The notes beneath the pieces were generated by a model. That model worked only from the letters and a program-made list of their open reading frames with translations. It made no database searches and was not told the origin of the DNA. From the NCBI GenBank assembly GCA_963082975.1, contig OY720348.1, positions 22,249,146-22,313,145 of the forward strand: 64,000 nt of DNA. Reading direction: 5' to 3'. Numbering within the stretch: the stretch's first letter is position 1; every line of letters begins with the position of its first letter. Source of the DNA: Labia minor. Lineage: Eukaryota; Arthropoda; Insecta; Dermaptera; Spongiphoridae. Position numbers and translations under genes: made by a program. Below are positions 32,817-45,335 of this stretch, piece by piece.

Positions 32817-33687
32817 TATTAAATATATGTAAGTCGGTTTTTGAAATACAAGATTTTATTTAATTATAAAAGAATATACAAGTAAATATTAAAAATGCAT
32901 TTATAAATAATAAAATAATAATATAGAAATACAATACCTAAAAGAATAAATTAAATTACAAGTTATTTTAAACCATTATATTGAGAACGATAAAACATAA
33001 ATAATTAACAATAAAAATAAACAAACTAATTAATTTAAATTATAAAGTAAATCCAGTGCCTCTAACGTTCTTTCACCCAAACATGCTTTAACACTATTAT
33101 ATATATTTATAATTTACATATATATTAAATAATTTTTAACTTTATTTTAATTCAGCTTATTATAAATACTGACTAAAAGATGATTAATTAAATTCACTCT
33201 TTTATTTTTTTTTTTTACTTAATAAAACAGAAAAAAAAACGATGGATAATTTTAAAGTGAAACTGTCACTGTCAAAACAATAACAAAGGGTGGTCTGAAG
33301 TTACTTTGCTTTTGTACAACCCTTTGTACAAATCTTTGATAGCTCAATTTATTTTTAAGCTATTATAAAATTTAATTAAAATAAAACATAAATCTCGCAT
33401 AGCCTGGACATAATTTAGTTTATGCAAGAGACAAGCCTGTGTGGTATGATTACTCATAGGAAACATTTCATAGAAAAAACAAATATAAAAATTACAATTC
33501 ATTTGAAAAAGGTAACAATTTATTTGTTTTTTCTTTTTGACTAAAAAATAGTAAAAAAAATAAATATTAAAAAGATAGTTAAATAAATAAATAATATATA
33601 ATATATAATAATAATAATAATATATAATAACTCAAAACTCCCACCTTCTAGGAATTATTAACATTCAGTTATATAAATATATATATA
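32817..33687. other. AT-rich DNA, no gene seen
   Basis: Mostly AT-rich. A mixed patch at 33280-33350 contains two inverted TTTGTACA-type motifs (TTTTGTACAACCCTTTGTAC) and ACAAAGGGTGG. No frame or element ends. Confidence 0.45.
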
Positions 33688-34125
33688 TGAAGGCAGGTCA
33701 ATAAGTCGGTGAATTTTTGAATGAAATACAGGTTTTTGGATAAAAATTTGTTTTATTTTTCAACGTAGTCTTCTTGTTGTTGTTTGTGAGATGATTTCAT
33801 CGTTAGAGTCAAATCTCTTTCCGCCGAGCCACTTCTTCAGGTCTGGAAACAAGAAATAGTCACTCGGGGCTAAATCCGGAGAATAGGTCGGATGAGGGAA
33901 CAATTCGTATGAATTTTCATAGAAATTCACTACTTATTTCCATTTTCTTCTCAAATCACGAGGTAATCTGCTATTAATGAATGTCAAACAAAAACTAAAA
34001 GACCCAGCTGGTTCAAATTTCGACAGGGTTCAGTTGATAGTTGCCTGCTGAAAAAAAGCAGTATTCCCATTTCATTTAAAAGACGGGAAATTAAAAAAAG
34101 TAACGGACTTATTGATCTGCCCTCG
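33688..34125 (-). mobile_element. Deleted mariner, family M1 copy 3
   Basis: Ends GAAGGCAGGTCAATAAGTC and GACTTATTGATCTGCCCTCG. On the minus strand the remnant begins near the MEKSEF-type start and jumps to the region TYSPDLAPSDYFLFPDLKKW, LGGKRFDSNDEIISQ. Unlike copies 1 and 2 this deletion keeps the third-aspartate region and loses the first two. Frameshifts present. Confidence 0.85.
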
Positions 34126-34127
34126 TA

Positions 34128-35107
34128 TTACGAGTAATTCTTTCATTTATTCTTTATAAATATAATTCCATTCAAATATTTTAATATATTTTTTCTCCTA
34201 AAAAAACTTTAAATACTGTATTTAGTTAATAATCGGATTGGTTTAATTTCCTATTGAATTGATTTATTTATTCAGAAAAAAATGATTATTTAATATTTAT
34301 TATTATTAGACAATATCTATCGATTGATCACAATACGGTTTGATTCAATTCCCACTTCATCAATCACCCATTGGTGATGACAGCTCTCAATATATATTAT
34401 CTGATCTATCTATATATAACTGAAATGATAATGCAACTCATCTTATTATTTTTCATCTTAACATTATAATTAATATTCGTCTCCAATTTCAGGAAATAAT
34501 TTATGAAATAATCGAATTCCCATTCAAACTCTTTACGTTATTCATTTAACACATAAAAAATAAATAAATAAATAATTCCACTATTCTAGAAAATGAATAT
34601 CTATTTAATTAATATAGCAACTTAAATGACGCAATATTATTTTAATTTATTATTTAATAATAATATAATAATTTACTCAAGGTCCCAACTCTTCAAAAGA
34701 ATATTACCAATAATTACGTTTTATTTTATTTACCTATTTTTTATATCATATTATTATTTATTGGTCAGCCGGTCTTCCCATATAGTCAAAAACCCATCGA
34801 TTTTGTGATTTTAACTTTACTTGTGGATGCATAGAGATAATGCAAACTATGACACTCCCCATAAATATTATTAAGAGTTCTATTTTCAAATACTCTGAAT
34901 CAATATACTTTCCTCAAAGTCAGAGACCACGCCTCACATCATCAAAATAATAATTAATAATTAAATAAATATAAGTATATATTTATTTATTTAGATATAA
35001 ACGTATATAAATATTTTGTAACTAAATTAAAACCATTCTAGCTCTAGGAATTATATTTTTCATATCACCATAAGAAATTATCTATTTTAAAATTATAATA
35101 AAAAATA
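34128..35107. other. AT-rich DNA, no gene seen
   Basis: AT-rich with a few mixed patches (34330-34390, 34740-34860). The open frame at 34626-34808 is hydrophobic and low in complexity; not supported. Confidence 0.45.
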
Positions 35108-35624
35108 ATTAGGTAGTTATTCAAATAAATGCATTTTCGTGGATTTGGATAATACTTTAACAGTGGGTTCCTTTTACAATTCCAAATAAACTTTTCTTAT
35201 GAAATTTTTTCTGGCCTCTTCTAGTTTAGGAGATAAAAATTATTAAAATTTGCATATAAATCCATTGATATTCTATTTAGCTAGCATGTTTTATCCGTTG
35301 GACTACCAGAGGTTTCGATTTTTATAAGTTCGGTTTAGATTTATGAAAATTAAAAAATTAATTAAATAATTTTCCTGTATCCACACCGAAAATTAGTGAA
35401 TAAGTGAATAATTAGTGAATTAGTCAATAAAACATTATTTAAGTGCACATTTCAACGTTCATAATACTAACTTAAAAATTCTTTATTTTAATAATTTTTA
35501 TCTCATAAACTAGAAGAGGCCAAAATATTTCATAAGAAAAGTTTATTTGGAATTGCAAAAGGAACTCACTGGTAAAGTATTATCCAAATCCACGAAAATG
35601 CCTTTACTTGAATAATTACCAATA
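35108..35624. repeat. Large inverted repeat (foldback), about 140 bp arms
   Basis: Left arm about 35108-35249 and right arm about 35485-35624 are inverted and very similar, for example TTTCGTGGATTTGGATAATA on the left and TATTATCCAAATCCACGAAA on the right, and CCTCTTCTAGTTTAGGAGAT against ATCTCATAAACTAGAAGAGG. The spacer is about 235 bp of unrelated sequence. No coding. Probably a foldback DNA element; transcription would give a long hairpin. Confidence 0.85.
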
Positions 35625-35739
35625 ATTGCTTTCTACATTTCAATATATATATTCTTATATATATATAATTATAATATAACACATTTATTTTATTTTTCAA
35701 CTTTTTCAATTACCTGAATAAATATTAAAATGGTGCATT

Positions 35740-36080
35740 CCCATCCACTTTAGAATCCACTTTAGGATCCAGTTTGTATCCATATTATTTTCTTATAAGG
35801 TTCTATCTTTTGAATCTTGTTGACGGGAGGAAATTAAACCAATATTTCTTGTATTGGCCATTAGATTGATGAAATTCATAAATTGTAGACAAGAAATTTT
35901 CGAACAATGGGATGAAACACCCCTCTCTCTCAGATTGTGTTAAATATCACCATGCAGACTCGTTTATGTTTAGCCGGAAATTATTTGATTTACAAGTGGT
36001 TGTCATTATTTAAAGATTGTCGTGGCGATAAGTCACTCCACTTACTGAAATGTTACACGTAATTCAGTTGATTGTCTCTG
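35740..36080. other. Lower-AT island, no coding frame
   Basis: Mixed-composition sequence with short internal repeats (CACTTTAGAATCCACTTTAG), an ATATTTCTTGTATTGGCCAT stretch and AAGTCACTCCACTTACTGAA. Not seen elsewhere in the window. It could be regulatory or conserved non-coding DNA; no direct evidence. Confidence 0.25.
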
Positions 36081-36243
36081 TTATAAAGGAGACAATTCCA
36101 TCCAGTTAAACTTATTTTAAGGGGATAAAAATAAATATTATTCTTATTCTTTTTATTATTATTAATATAAATAAAAACAAATAAAAAAATAAATTTGAAA
36201 ACTTATTGTCAAAATTTTTTTTAACAATTTTAAATTTAATAAA

Positions 36244-36500
36244 GAAACTGAAAAAATAAATAATTAAAACAATAGGTTAAAGGTAAATTATTAAAAACAC
36301 TAGGTATTAAGTTTCAATATAAATTTTATTAACCTTTATGATCATTTCAACAGTTAAGTCATCATTAGGATAATACAAACTTGGTGATAACGTAGAAATG
36401 ATCATAAGGTTTAATAAAATATATATTGAAACTTAAAACCTAGTGTTTTTAATAACTTACCTTTAACCTATTGTTTTAATTATTTATTTTTTCAGTTTTG
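36244..36500. repeat. Hairpin-forming inverted repeat, about 106 bp arms
   Basis: Left arm 36244-36349 and right arm 36394-36500 pair along almost their whole length, for example AACAATAGGTTAAAGGTAA with TTACCTTTAACCTATTGTT and AAACACTAGGT with ACCTAGTGTTT. The loop is about 44 nt. A related but weaker hairpin is at 47423-47587. Could be a foldback MITE or a small-RNA-producing hairpin. Confidence 0.85.
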
Positions 36501-37854
36501 AAATTTAAAAAATTCTAGTTTTCTAATTTATAGTTAAATATTAGTTTATAATTATAAATTTTTGAATTTGATCAATTTACCATGTGTACAGTATCAGATT
36601 GCTTCATCAAATTGATTAAAAAACTAAAAATAAAAATTAAATATAATTTTCTCTGTTATGATCTACAGTAAGTATTTGAAGAGTTTCTATTGTACAATTT
36701 CATCGATGTATACTTTACTCGCAGTCTTTCTTATTAATATTGGCCGTTCGATATAATAATACTGGGGTATTTCTACATTGATTTAATTCAGATTATAATC
36801 AACCTTCGTGAAAATAATAATTAACCTAAAGGGTTGAGAAACCATCACCAAACAGTATAAACAAATCTATATTTAAGGAAATTTTTTTTTTTTTATAATT
36901 TTCTCAATGTTTATTTTAACATAATTTCCATTTATTTCTTTTCTCTTACTAAGTTTATTTTTACAGAATTCATTTTAAATGTATATTTATTTATAGTCAT
37001 TTTACCCATTTAAAATTGGATAGTACATAATAAATAATTTTCTTATATACATAAATATTTTTACTTTTATTGTGGTATGAATATATTTATATAAAAATCC
37101 CCCCCCCCCCCTCATAATTTGGAATTCAATAATTTCTCTTTTATCTGCTATCATTAAAATTTATCAAAAGATAGTGAGAAAGCTATTCCAGAGCTATATT
37201 TTTTAAATTGTCAGGTCTATATCCATGATACGAATAGTATTCTTGTAATTGACCATATATTTAGCAAAAGCAACAACAAAAGAATAACTTTCAACCCGTT
37301 TCTCGGCGGATAGGATCAATATCGATTCTAGAGATATCAAAGAGCGAGAGCGGTATCGAAAAAACATAAAAAAGAAAAATTAAATAAGAGAGCATATTAG
37401 TGGCTTAATAATTAAAATATTACAATCTAAAAAAATCTAAAATCATAATAATGTTACATTTTATATATAAAAAACATCTAAAGAACAGGAATTTAATAAC
37501 AAATCCTGATTCTCCCTTCCGCGTCCTATCCACTCTTTTGTAAATAATTTTTATTCTGAAAATAATCATGCCATGTCAAAAATTCCTCCCCATAATACTA
37601 GGATATAAATAATTGAATTTCAAAAAAAGAAAAAAAAAATTATATTCAAGTTTAAGTCAATTTCCTGAAAAATATTAGAAAATAAGTATTTAACCCATAT
37701 AATAAAAAAGTACTCTTAATTTTAAGCATAACATCGAGTATATATTACTTGTATAATGTTGTTAATCACAAATTCGATATTAAGTTCAAATCGCTATGTG
37801 TTTAGGAATTATATACACTACTTAAAAAAAATGTTGTATATTTAGTAATATAGG
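36501..37854. other. AT-rich DNA, C10 run, no gene seen
   Basis: AT-rich with a run of C at about 37099-37110, unusual here, and a mixed patch at 37280-37360 (TTTCTCGGCGGATAGGATCA). No coding or element ends. Confidence 0.5.
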
Positions 37855-37857
37855 AAA

Positions 37858-38060
37858 GACCGGGGGAGGCTCTGGACACTTTTTGTTTCTCAATTTTTTC
37901 AAAGTCGCTATAAGCGCTAGAATATTTCTCTAGATGTCATTAGGTAACCTGAAAATTAAGGTTCATTCGAGCTTTAATAAAAGTTTCTAGGAAAACCCGT
38001 TTGTCACTGATGTCCATTTTTATATCGAGCGGGAAAGTGTCCAACGTCTCCCCAAACTCG
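37858..38060. mobile_element. Putative MITE family F
   Basis: Inverted ends: CCGGGGGAGGCTCTGGACAC on the left and GTGTCCAACGTCTCCCC on the right, imperfect over about 18 bp. The interior (CGCTATAAGCGCTAGAATAT) is non-coding. Only one copy is seen, so this rests on the termini alone. Confidence 0.45.
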
Positions 38061-39265
38061 CAAAGTAAATAATTAATTTTTTAATAAATGCGAAAGCTAG
38101 TTAAAATGGGAATGGACCCAAATAACCAATAATATTGAAAAAAAAATTCAGGTATATATGTAAAAAGACAGTATATAGTTAATGCATCTATAATTAATAT
38201 AATCGTTTTTTTAAAAATTATTTACTAATTTATTTATTTATAATTTATTTAATCTATAATTGTTTTTATTTTACTTTATTAGTACATTAAGAATGATAAC
38301 AAAAAAATTTTATCGTGTCATTAAATTTTGTTTTTTAAGATTTTTTTTTGTTGTTATATGTTAAAATATGTAGATAAATATAATTAAAGTTAATTTCATT
38401 TTTATAAAATTATATGTTTAAGTTTTTAAAAAAGAATTTTCAAACAACTTGGATAGCATTTAAATAATAATAATAAAATAATTATAAATAAATTTCATAT
38501 ATATTTAATTATCTTATATTTTGTAATATCTCTGAATTTAGTTAGATTTTTTTTATAATCTGAATATTTTTTTCATACCCTTTCTGATTCTTTTTTAACT
38601 CTATAAACATAATTAGCAGGCATCGCTTATCCTATTTTAAACTTGAATTGATAATTCTTATTTTTTATGGAAATTGCAATCTTGCTTTTTCTTTCCGTTC
38701 TGTGTTTCCTTTTGCCGAGGGCCATATTTTCCTAATCCCCCGCTTATAGACATTTTTGGCATTTTCAACTCTCAGGTGAATAACTTATCAATTCAAATAT
38801 GTTAATTAAATTTTCTTTCTCAATAACCATTTTTTGGGGTTTAAAGAAATTGTGTAATTACCTTAATTAAAATTTTAAATTATTCGTAAATTATATTTTC
38901 ACTCTAGTTTAAAATAATATTATTATTATTATTATTTTTGTTCTCTATGCGTTCAAATTGAATAAAATTGATCGAATTTAAAGGAAGTAAATTTATTAAA
39001 GGAAATGTAGAGAAGAAAAAAGTATATACGTAGGCTGTTGCGCTTACAGTTTATTTGCCAAATGTAAGTTATGAGTTTTATCAAGCATGCCTTTCCAAAA
39101 TCGCGGGTTTTTTTTTTTTGATAAAATCAACATCGGAACTTGATTTTAGTAATTTATATCAGGTTTTTATTTCTTAGTGAAGAATAGAAGATTTTACAAT
39201 AAAATCTATGTTTACTTATATTTAAATTTTTTATTACTTACTTACTTTACTTACTTTTTTATTTA

Positions 39266-39300
<35 letters not shown>

Positions 39301-39395
39301 GGGGCCATTTGTATCTGTAATTTTTTAGATAAATAGTTATACGCCTTATAATATCTTATATATCTTATAAAAAGTGTTACAAGAATAATATTATT
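38061..39395. other. AT-rich DNA, no gene seen
   Basis: AT-rich; includes a TA tract at about 39270-39296 and a mixed patch near 38680-38780. No coding signal. Confidence 0.5.
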
Positions 39396-39650
39396 AACAA
39401 TACCTCCCTTACTATCGTCGGTCGGTAAAAATGTGATTAGAAAGGCTCTCTTACGATCCGATAACCGGACCTTACAAGAAAATTTCTGTTACGAGGTCCA
39501 TTTGGCCTAAGAGATAAAAATTAGGGAGCTACATAAAATAACTTCTTAAATTTGGGCTCCGATCAAGACCTTCAAAACGTATAAAAACATCAAAATCTCG
39601 ACATTTTCATGATCACAATACAATCTCTGGCGAGATAGTAAAAATTAACA
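39396..39650 (-). mobile_element. Fragments of family C and family B, adjacent
   Basis: 39396-39433 (CTATCGTCGGTCGGTAAAAA) is an end of family C, seen in full at 46098. From about 39560, CCTTCAAAACGTATAAAAAC to GGCGAGATAGTAAAAATTA is the 5' end of family B in minus orientation. The sequence between, with GATCCGATAACCGGACC, is not recognised. Confidence 0.55.
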
Positions 39651-39879
39651 AAAAAAAAATATATTTTCTCAAAATAGATAAATTTTGCTTATGTTTGTGT
39701 ACAATACAATTTTAAAAAATAGAATAATATAAATTTTTAACTCTACTGGGAAGGTAAACATCGATTAATTATATAAATAAATATAATTTACTATTAACTG
39801 TTTTGTATTTTATTTGTAAATTTATTATTTTTTATTTTGAAAAAAAAATTTCTAATAGTAAAGTGAGTTTATTCTTTTT

Positions 39880-39975
39880 TTTTGCATTCGAATCGATAGT
39901 TTAGAAAAGTCCGCCTGAAAGATAGACACCCGGCATTGACACCACTTCACAATCGCCCAGTCTTCCCACATGTTT
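39880..39975 (-). repeat. Single inverted copy of the 5.3 kb tandem-repeat core
   Basis: On the minus strand it reads GGGCGATTGTGAAGTGGTGT ... GGTGTCTATCTTTCAGGCGG, parallel to GGGCGATTGTAAAGCGCCG ... GGTGTCTACCTTTCAGGGGC at 5.3-5.8 kb. The unit is therefore dispersed as well as tandem. Confidence 0.6.
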
Positions 39976-40710
39976 CAACTCCACTCACTTCCTACCATAT
40001 CCATTTAACTTAACACTACTTAGTTATCGCTCATTTGAATTTCATCAAATTTAATATTTAGTACATAGATAAAATCCTCTAGCTAATGAAACCATTCATA
40101 TGAATATAAATGCTATAATTCTAATTTCTAATAGATGACGGTAATTAAATATTTAAAATATATCCCTCTTTAATTCCCTAAAGTACCTGATACATACTCT
40201 AAAAATGTCTCTTTCTCTCTCTCTCTATAAATATACATATACATATATATATATATATCAACCGAATATGTTGTAGTTATAATAATTTTCCGGACATATT
40301 ATATAACATTATAAGCTAGTCTTACGCATTCGAATTTTTTTTTTTTCGGGTGATGGATTTTCCTATAAAACCCGTATATCCGATATCTCTAGCGAACGGC
40401 AGGTGAAGTCCATCGGATCGAATCGCACACGGACAGATTTGGTCTGGTAGAGGTTACCCACAAGCATAAATAATCTAAATCTTTTACTCCTTGTTAAATC
40501 TTGCCCTCTAATTTGGTTAAACCACCTGTGTCACGTGATTAATATCATTTCATAACTAACATTTTATCTAAAACTTAAGTTGAGTAGCATAAGTTTAGGC
40601 TGATTTTATTAATACATATTTACATGTTTGATGAAGATCCTAGGAAAGGACAGTGGTTAAGTCGGTTGTTGTCTTGGAGGAATAGATGTGTTGTACGATC
40701 AGTACACAAT
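39976..40710. other. AT-rich DNA with a mixed patch
   Basis: 40340-40460 is lower in AT and CpG-containing (TCTCTAGCGAACGGCAGGTG, CATCGGATCGAATCGCACAC). No open frame beyond short ones and no match elsewhere in the window. Could be conserved non-coding or an old exon; unresolved. Confidence 0.3.
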
Positions 40711-41150
40711 TGATTCATTTTCACTAATGTTGAGAAAAATGTGTGTGTGTGTGTGTAGAATGATTACGCAAAAACGGTTTGAGCTAGAATAGTGAAATTT
40801 GTTACACGGGGATTATTCAAAATTCGTAGTTTTCTATCAACTTTTTAGAAATGTAGCTCATTCGGAAGAGCACCATTACCTACCGCGTTTTGATTTTTTT
40901 TTTCCTCTAAACTGACCGTAAAAATAAAGATATATGTTTGATAGTTTTTCATATGATTAAAAATTGTATAAAACTGCTATATATAGAATTTCAGCTTGAT
41001 TGAATCGCTGAAAGTCGTGAATTAATTTTTTAGAACGACTGCAAAACACTCGCCAGCACGTAACGTGGTGCCATCAACAAAGAGCCAAACACTGGTTTAA
41101 TAAATATTATTTATTAATTTTAATTTATATTTTATAATTAATAAAATTTA
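40711..41150 (+). mobile_element. Family B repeat, copy 4 (5'-truncated)
   Basis: Starts within the family at CATTTTCACTAATGTTGAGA and runs through CAAAAACGGTTTGAGCTAGA, CGCCAGCACGTAACGTGGTG and CCAAACACTGGTTTAATAAA. Its 3' terminus is replaced by a second copy beginning at about 41151. Confidence 0.65.
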
Positions 41151-41510
41151 ACTTTTGAGAAAGAGGACCATTACTTACCACGTTTTCATTTTTTTTTCCT
41201 CTAAACTGACCGTAAAAGTAAAGATATATATTTGATAGTTTTTTACATGATTCAAAATTGTATAAAACTGCTATATATAGAATTTTATCATGATTGAATC
41301 TCTGAAAGTACAGAAATTAATTTTTTAACACGTTGACTGCGCGCCAGCACTTGACGTGGTGCCATCAACAAAGAGTCAAACACCCACTGGTTTATTAAAT
41401 ATTATTTGTTAATTTTAATTTATAATTTAATTTAAATATGATATATGTTAATTAATTCAATTCAAATTTGCGAGATAGTCGAGTGGAGACACTCCAGATT
41501 TATTTTTCTT
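41151..41510 (+). mobile_element. Family B repeat, copy 5 (5'-truncated)
   Basis: Begins inside the family at ACTTTTGAGAAAGAGGACCA and ends with an intact terminus: GCGAGATAGTCGAG, hairpin GAGTG-GAGA-CACTC, CAGATTTATT. Directly abuts copy 4 in the same orientation, so the pair is a partial tandem. Confidence 0.7.
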
Positions 41511-42200
41511 AAACTTCAATATAATTCTATAAATATATATTTCTTTTCTATTCCATTTTTACTATTGATAAGGTGAAGGTTCCCGAAACTAAAGTGATTT
41601 TAATAAATAAATACCGAGATAGGAAAATTTTTCAACTTTTTTTTTAAGTATTTTAATATCTTATTCTTAAGTACCTTATTAACATAAACCTTTATGGATC
41701 TATTTATCATTCATGTTTGAAATTGCATAATAAAGGTGAATTTTTTTTTTTTTTTATTTTTATATATAAATTCGCAAGCAAAAATTCCCAATTATATGCC
41801 CATTGTAAATATTCATTATTCTAATGCATTTCTTTTTTATAAATAAGAAAATAATTTATTTATTTCATTTTCTAAGTATCGCGGCGTATTCTAATTTTAC
41901 AAAATGCATAAACCATTTGTTACATTATGGGACCGGCATGAATACGCTATAAAAATACAATTTTAATGTCGGATACTTTCTCTCTACATCGATTTTCCCA
42001 TTACTGTGAATAATCATGGGATGTCATCGAATGAGCAATGTAGTCTTTTTAACAGCACAATTCCTTTTTTTTTTTTTAATTAAATTTGATTTTCCGATCA
42101 TAACAATCAAACTTGATAGAAGGGACACTAAATATTTAAATATAATAATATAATTTGGGTTTTAACTTTATAAAACTAAAAACATATATATACATATATA
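41511..42200. other. AT-rich DNA with a lower-AT island
   Basis: 41875-42065 is less AT-rich (GTATCGCGGCGTATTCTAAT, TTATGGGACCGGCATGAATA, GAATAATCATGGGATGTCAT) and has no coding frame. It could be a conserved non-coding element. Confidence 0.3.
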
Positions 42201-42202
42201 TA

Positions 42203-42698
42203 CTTCCGAGGTCAATAATTCCGTGACTTTTTGAATGAAACACATGTTTTTTTGGATAAGAAATTATTTTATTTTTCAACTTAATCTCTTTTGAGCTCTA
42301 TACTCTTCGTCCAATGTTTTTCCAAATTTTTTATACTTTCAAAAAAAATAAAATTTGTCGAGGAAATCAAGATAGGTATTTGTTTGTGAGATGATTTCAT
42401 AGTTGGAGTTTAATCGCTTTCCACCGAGCCATTTCTTCAAGTTTGGAAACAAGAAATAGTCACTCGGGGCAAATCCGGAGAATAGGGCGGATGAGAGAGC
42501 AATTAATATCTCAATTCGTGGAAATTCACTTTTTTCCATTTTCTTCTCAAATCACGAGGTAATCTGTTATTAATGGAAGTCAAACAAAAACTAAAAGACT
42601 CAGTTGGTTCAAATTTCGACAGGATACAGCTGATACTTGCCTGCTGACATTTCATTTAAGAGACGGTAAATTCAAAAAGGCACAGACCTGCCCTTGTG
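42203..42698 (-). mobile_element. Deleted mariner, family M1 copy 4
   Basis: TA at 42201-42202 and 42699-42700. Ends CGAGGTCAATAATTCCGTGA and CAGACCTGCCCTTGTG. The minus-strand frame 42539-42339 begins MEKSEF and jumps to SGFAPSDYFLFPNLKKWLGG, with the third catalytic aspartate; degraded copies of KLEKHW lie nearer the left end. Same class of deletion as copy 3. Confidence 0.85.
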
Positions 42699-42700
42699 TA

Positions 42701-43436
42701 TATATAAGTACAAATATATATGTGAGGTATTTGGTGTTTTTCGCTTGTAAATAATTTTAATTTTTACTATTTTTAGTTTTTTAAAATCCAAGTTATTATG
42801 TATTCTTAATTTATTTAATTTCTACTATTAGTTCATCCTCACCCTAAGTCTACAAATTTTCAAGCGATAATAAAATACTTCAAATAATTTTTTTTTCTCA
42901 CTTGTAATGCATAATATTAGAGAATTCCCTAATAAAATTTAATTATAAAATTCCTCTTATGTGTAAAATTTTGAGTAGGATATAAATTTGTCTTCCAATG
43001 GCTAAGACGTTAGAGCGAAAAATTTATTTGGTAAAAATTATTCTAAATTATAAGCATAACAATGACTACAACTTATAAGTATAATGTTGTTAATCAAAAA
43101 TTAGAAATGAAGTTAAAGATTATAAATATATTATAAATGTTTACTGATTATAAATGTACAAGGCTGAACATAACAAAGACAATTTAAAAAAAATTTGACT
43201 GTCGTCTTAGAAAAATCATCCCTTAGCAACAAATTTAGCGAAGTATATAATCTTTTCATTTGATTTTTAAATATTTTTTAATAAACTTTAAAGTTTTACA
43301 AGAATATTGTTTGAATTTATTTAATATATATATTGCTTGTTTATATATATATATAAGATTAAAATTTATATATTTGGAAAATTTATTATTAAATTATATA
43401 AAAAGATTTATTCAATTCATTTTTAGGTATTTAATA
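42701..43436. other. AT-rich DNA, no gene seen
   Basis: AT-rich; the frame at 43260-43487 is low-complexity and overlaps a MITE. Confidence 0.5.
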
Positions 43437-43444
43437 CCATATAT

Positions 43445-43713
43445 CAGTGATTCTCATCCTTTTTTTTTTACCGCGGCACACTTTTAACAGTTTAAAAATT
43501 TGAAAAAGATAAGTGTAAAAGTTATTTACTTATTTACCATATTGAAAAAATTAAAGAAAAGTCGAAAATGTTTAAGAGCCTGATTCCAAAAACATTTTAC
43601 CTTTTTTTTATATACATAAAAAATAAATAAGTACTTTTTCTTAATTTGAACTTCACTTTTGTAAAATCTCGCGGCACTTTTGTGTGCCGCGACAGAGTGG
43701 TTGAGAATCACTG
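43445..43713. mobile_element. hAT MITE, copy 2
   Basis: Ends CAGTGATTCTCATCC and GGTTGAGAATCACTG, with inner ACCGCGGCACACTTT and GTGTGCCGCG. Flanked by CCATATAT and CAATATAT, a 7 of 8 match as an aged target duplication. Confidence 0.85.
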
Positions 43714-43721
43714 CAATATAT

Positions 43722-44631
43722 GATATTATGCTTAGATTTAATTAGTTTCTTATAAATATTTTACACTACAATTTTTTTTCTAGAAATGGATAGATATAGT
43801 TTTTTTGAATTTCAATTTGAATCTAGTAATTATTAATGTGTGCATTTCAAGCTAATATATATTATCTAAGTGATTAAGTACTTAGAGAAAAATTTATAAT
43901 GAAACGAGGAAGATGACTACTTGGGGATGTTCACATTTCATTTTGATTATATGATGATAATTAAGTTAATTAGTAAGCAGAATGACTAATGATTAGGGAA
44001 TCAAAATCTTTTCCCCTCTTAAAGGTTACGACGGTCTATTTTGTAGGAGAGCTTCAATTAAGATCATTAATTATTCCTTGTTAAATTTTTTAAAATCAAT
44101 TAGCACGAATAATGAAGCTATTGTTTTGAATATTAAAGAATGGCAATAGTGAACTTTTAAGGTATTTATGTGCAATACGGATATCGTTTCTATCTTTTTT
44201 TTTATACATAACTATTGTATATTAATAATTCAAAATTGTAATTCATTTTATTTATAATTTGAATTGTTTTAATTAAATCTAATCATGTTCAATTTTTGTT
44301 TACTTATTCTACCAGTTTAATTTACTATATTTATTTTACACTCGTTTTTGCGTGTATTTCAATTTGAATTTAGTCTGACTGTTAAAGTATTTATTTTTTA
44401 AATATCTCAATGACCTATCTCCATATGTATTCCATTATCTTATTAAATATATTTTAGTAATTTAATCATCCTATCACGAAGTTTATGAACAATTTTAATT
44501 GGTATACCACTCTATTGCTTTTTTTGTTTATCTATTTCTTACATGTAAATACTTATATATTCAAAAATATATACTTAAAACGTGTTCTAATCCATATCTA
44601 GTTAAATATATAATATAATAAGATATAGACT
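43722..44631. other. AT-rich DNA, no gene seen
   Basis: AT-rich, with mixed patches near 43900-44050. No coding frame. Confidence 0.5.
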
Positions 44632-44780
44632 CTTCAGTGGTTTAGTGGTTAGCACGACAGTCTACCACACTGAAGACTCAAGTTCGGGCCTAGGGAAATT
44701 GAATAATTAAAAATTCTGTTTAAAGCTCAGCGTGATTCTCAGGGTCTATCCGCAAGTAATAATAATAATAATATTAATAA
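44632..44780 (+). mobile_element. tRNA-derived SINE, copy 1
   Basis: The head TCAGTGGTTTAGTGGTTAGC resembles a tRNA D-arm/A box, and AAGTTCGGGCCTAGG about 45 bp later resembles a T-arm/B box. A tRNA-unrelated body follows (GCGTGATTCTCAGGGTCTAT) and an AAT-repeat tail. Copy 2 at 50805 has the same parts. SINEs are transcribed by RNA polymerase III from these internal boxes and copied by a LINE. No intact tRNA fold is claimed. Confidence 0.75.
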
Positions 44781-45065
44781 AATGGACGAGTAAGTGTGAA
44801 ATAAGAAATACATTCAAAAAGCAAGTTTTTTTTGATTGTAATAAAAAAAAAATTCAGAAAGAGCAGGCTATTTCTTGCATAAATATCTCTAAGTCAAAAA
44901 GAACGAAATGATGGTAATTATGTGTCTTCATAATACGTATCAAATCAGATCTACGATTACGAAAATCTTTAAATTAATGAATAATAAATACACAAGTTCT
45001 GGAAGCAATGCACACCTTCCAAGAGCTACTAAATATAATGATTAAAAGAAAATTTGAGTAGTTTA

Positions 45066-45335
45066 TGTGTAGTTAGCTTGTGTAGTTGAAGAAAAATTTC
45101 AAGGAAATCTTAAGTTTACAATTAATAGTCTTAAATTTCTGTAGTGAAGTGTGAAGCATTATAAGAAGATAGATGAAACATTTCAAAAAACATCGAAATC
45201 AAATACTTGGTGAAGTACGAAGTGCTTATCTTCTATCTGTGGTTTCCGATTTGTGTAATTGAAGAAAAACTTTAAGAAAATCTTAAGTTTACAATTAATG
45301 TTCTTAAATTTCTGCTTGAAGTGTGAAGATTTTGG
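45066..45335 (+). repeat. Direct duplication of about 100 bp
   Basis: 45066-45165 and 45238-45335 share TTGTGTAGTTGAAGAAAAAT/TTGTGTAATTGAAGAAAAAC, AAATCTTAAGTTTACAATTA and GAAGTGTGAAG. Start to start is about 172 bp. Neither copy has element ends. Function unknown. Confidence 0.7.
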
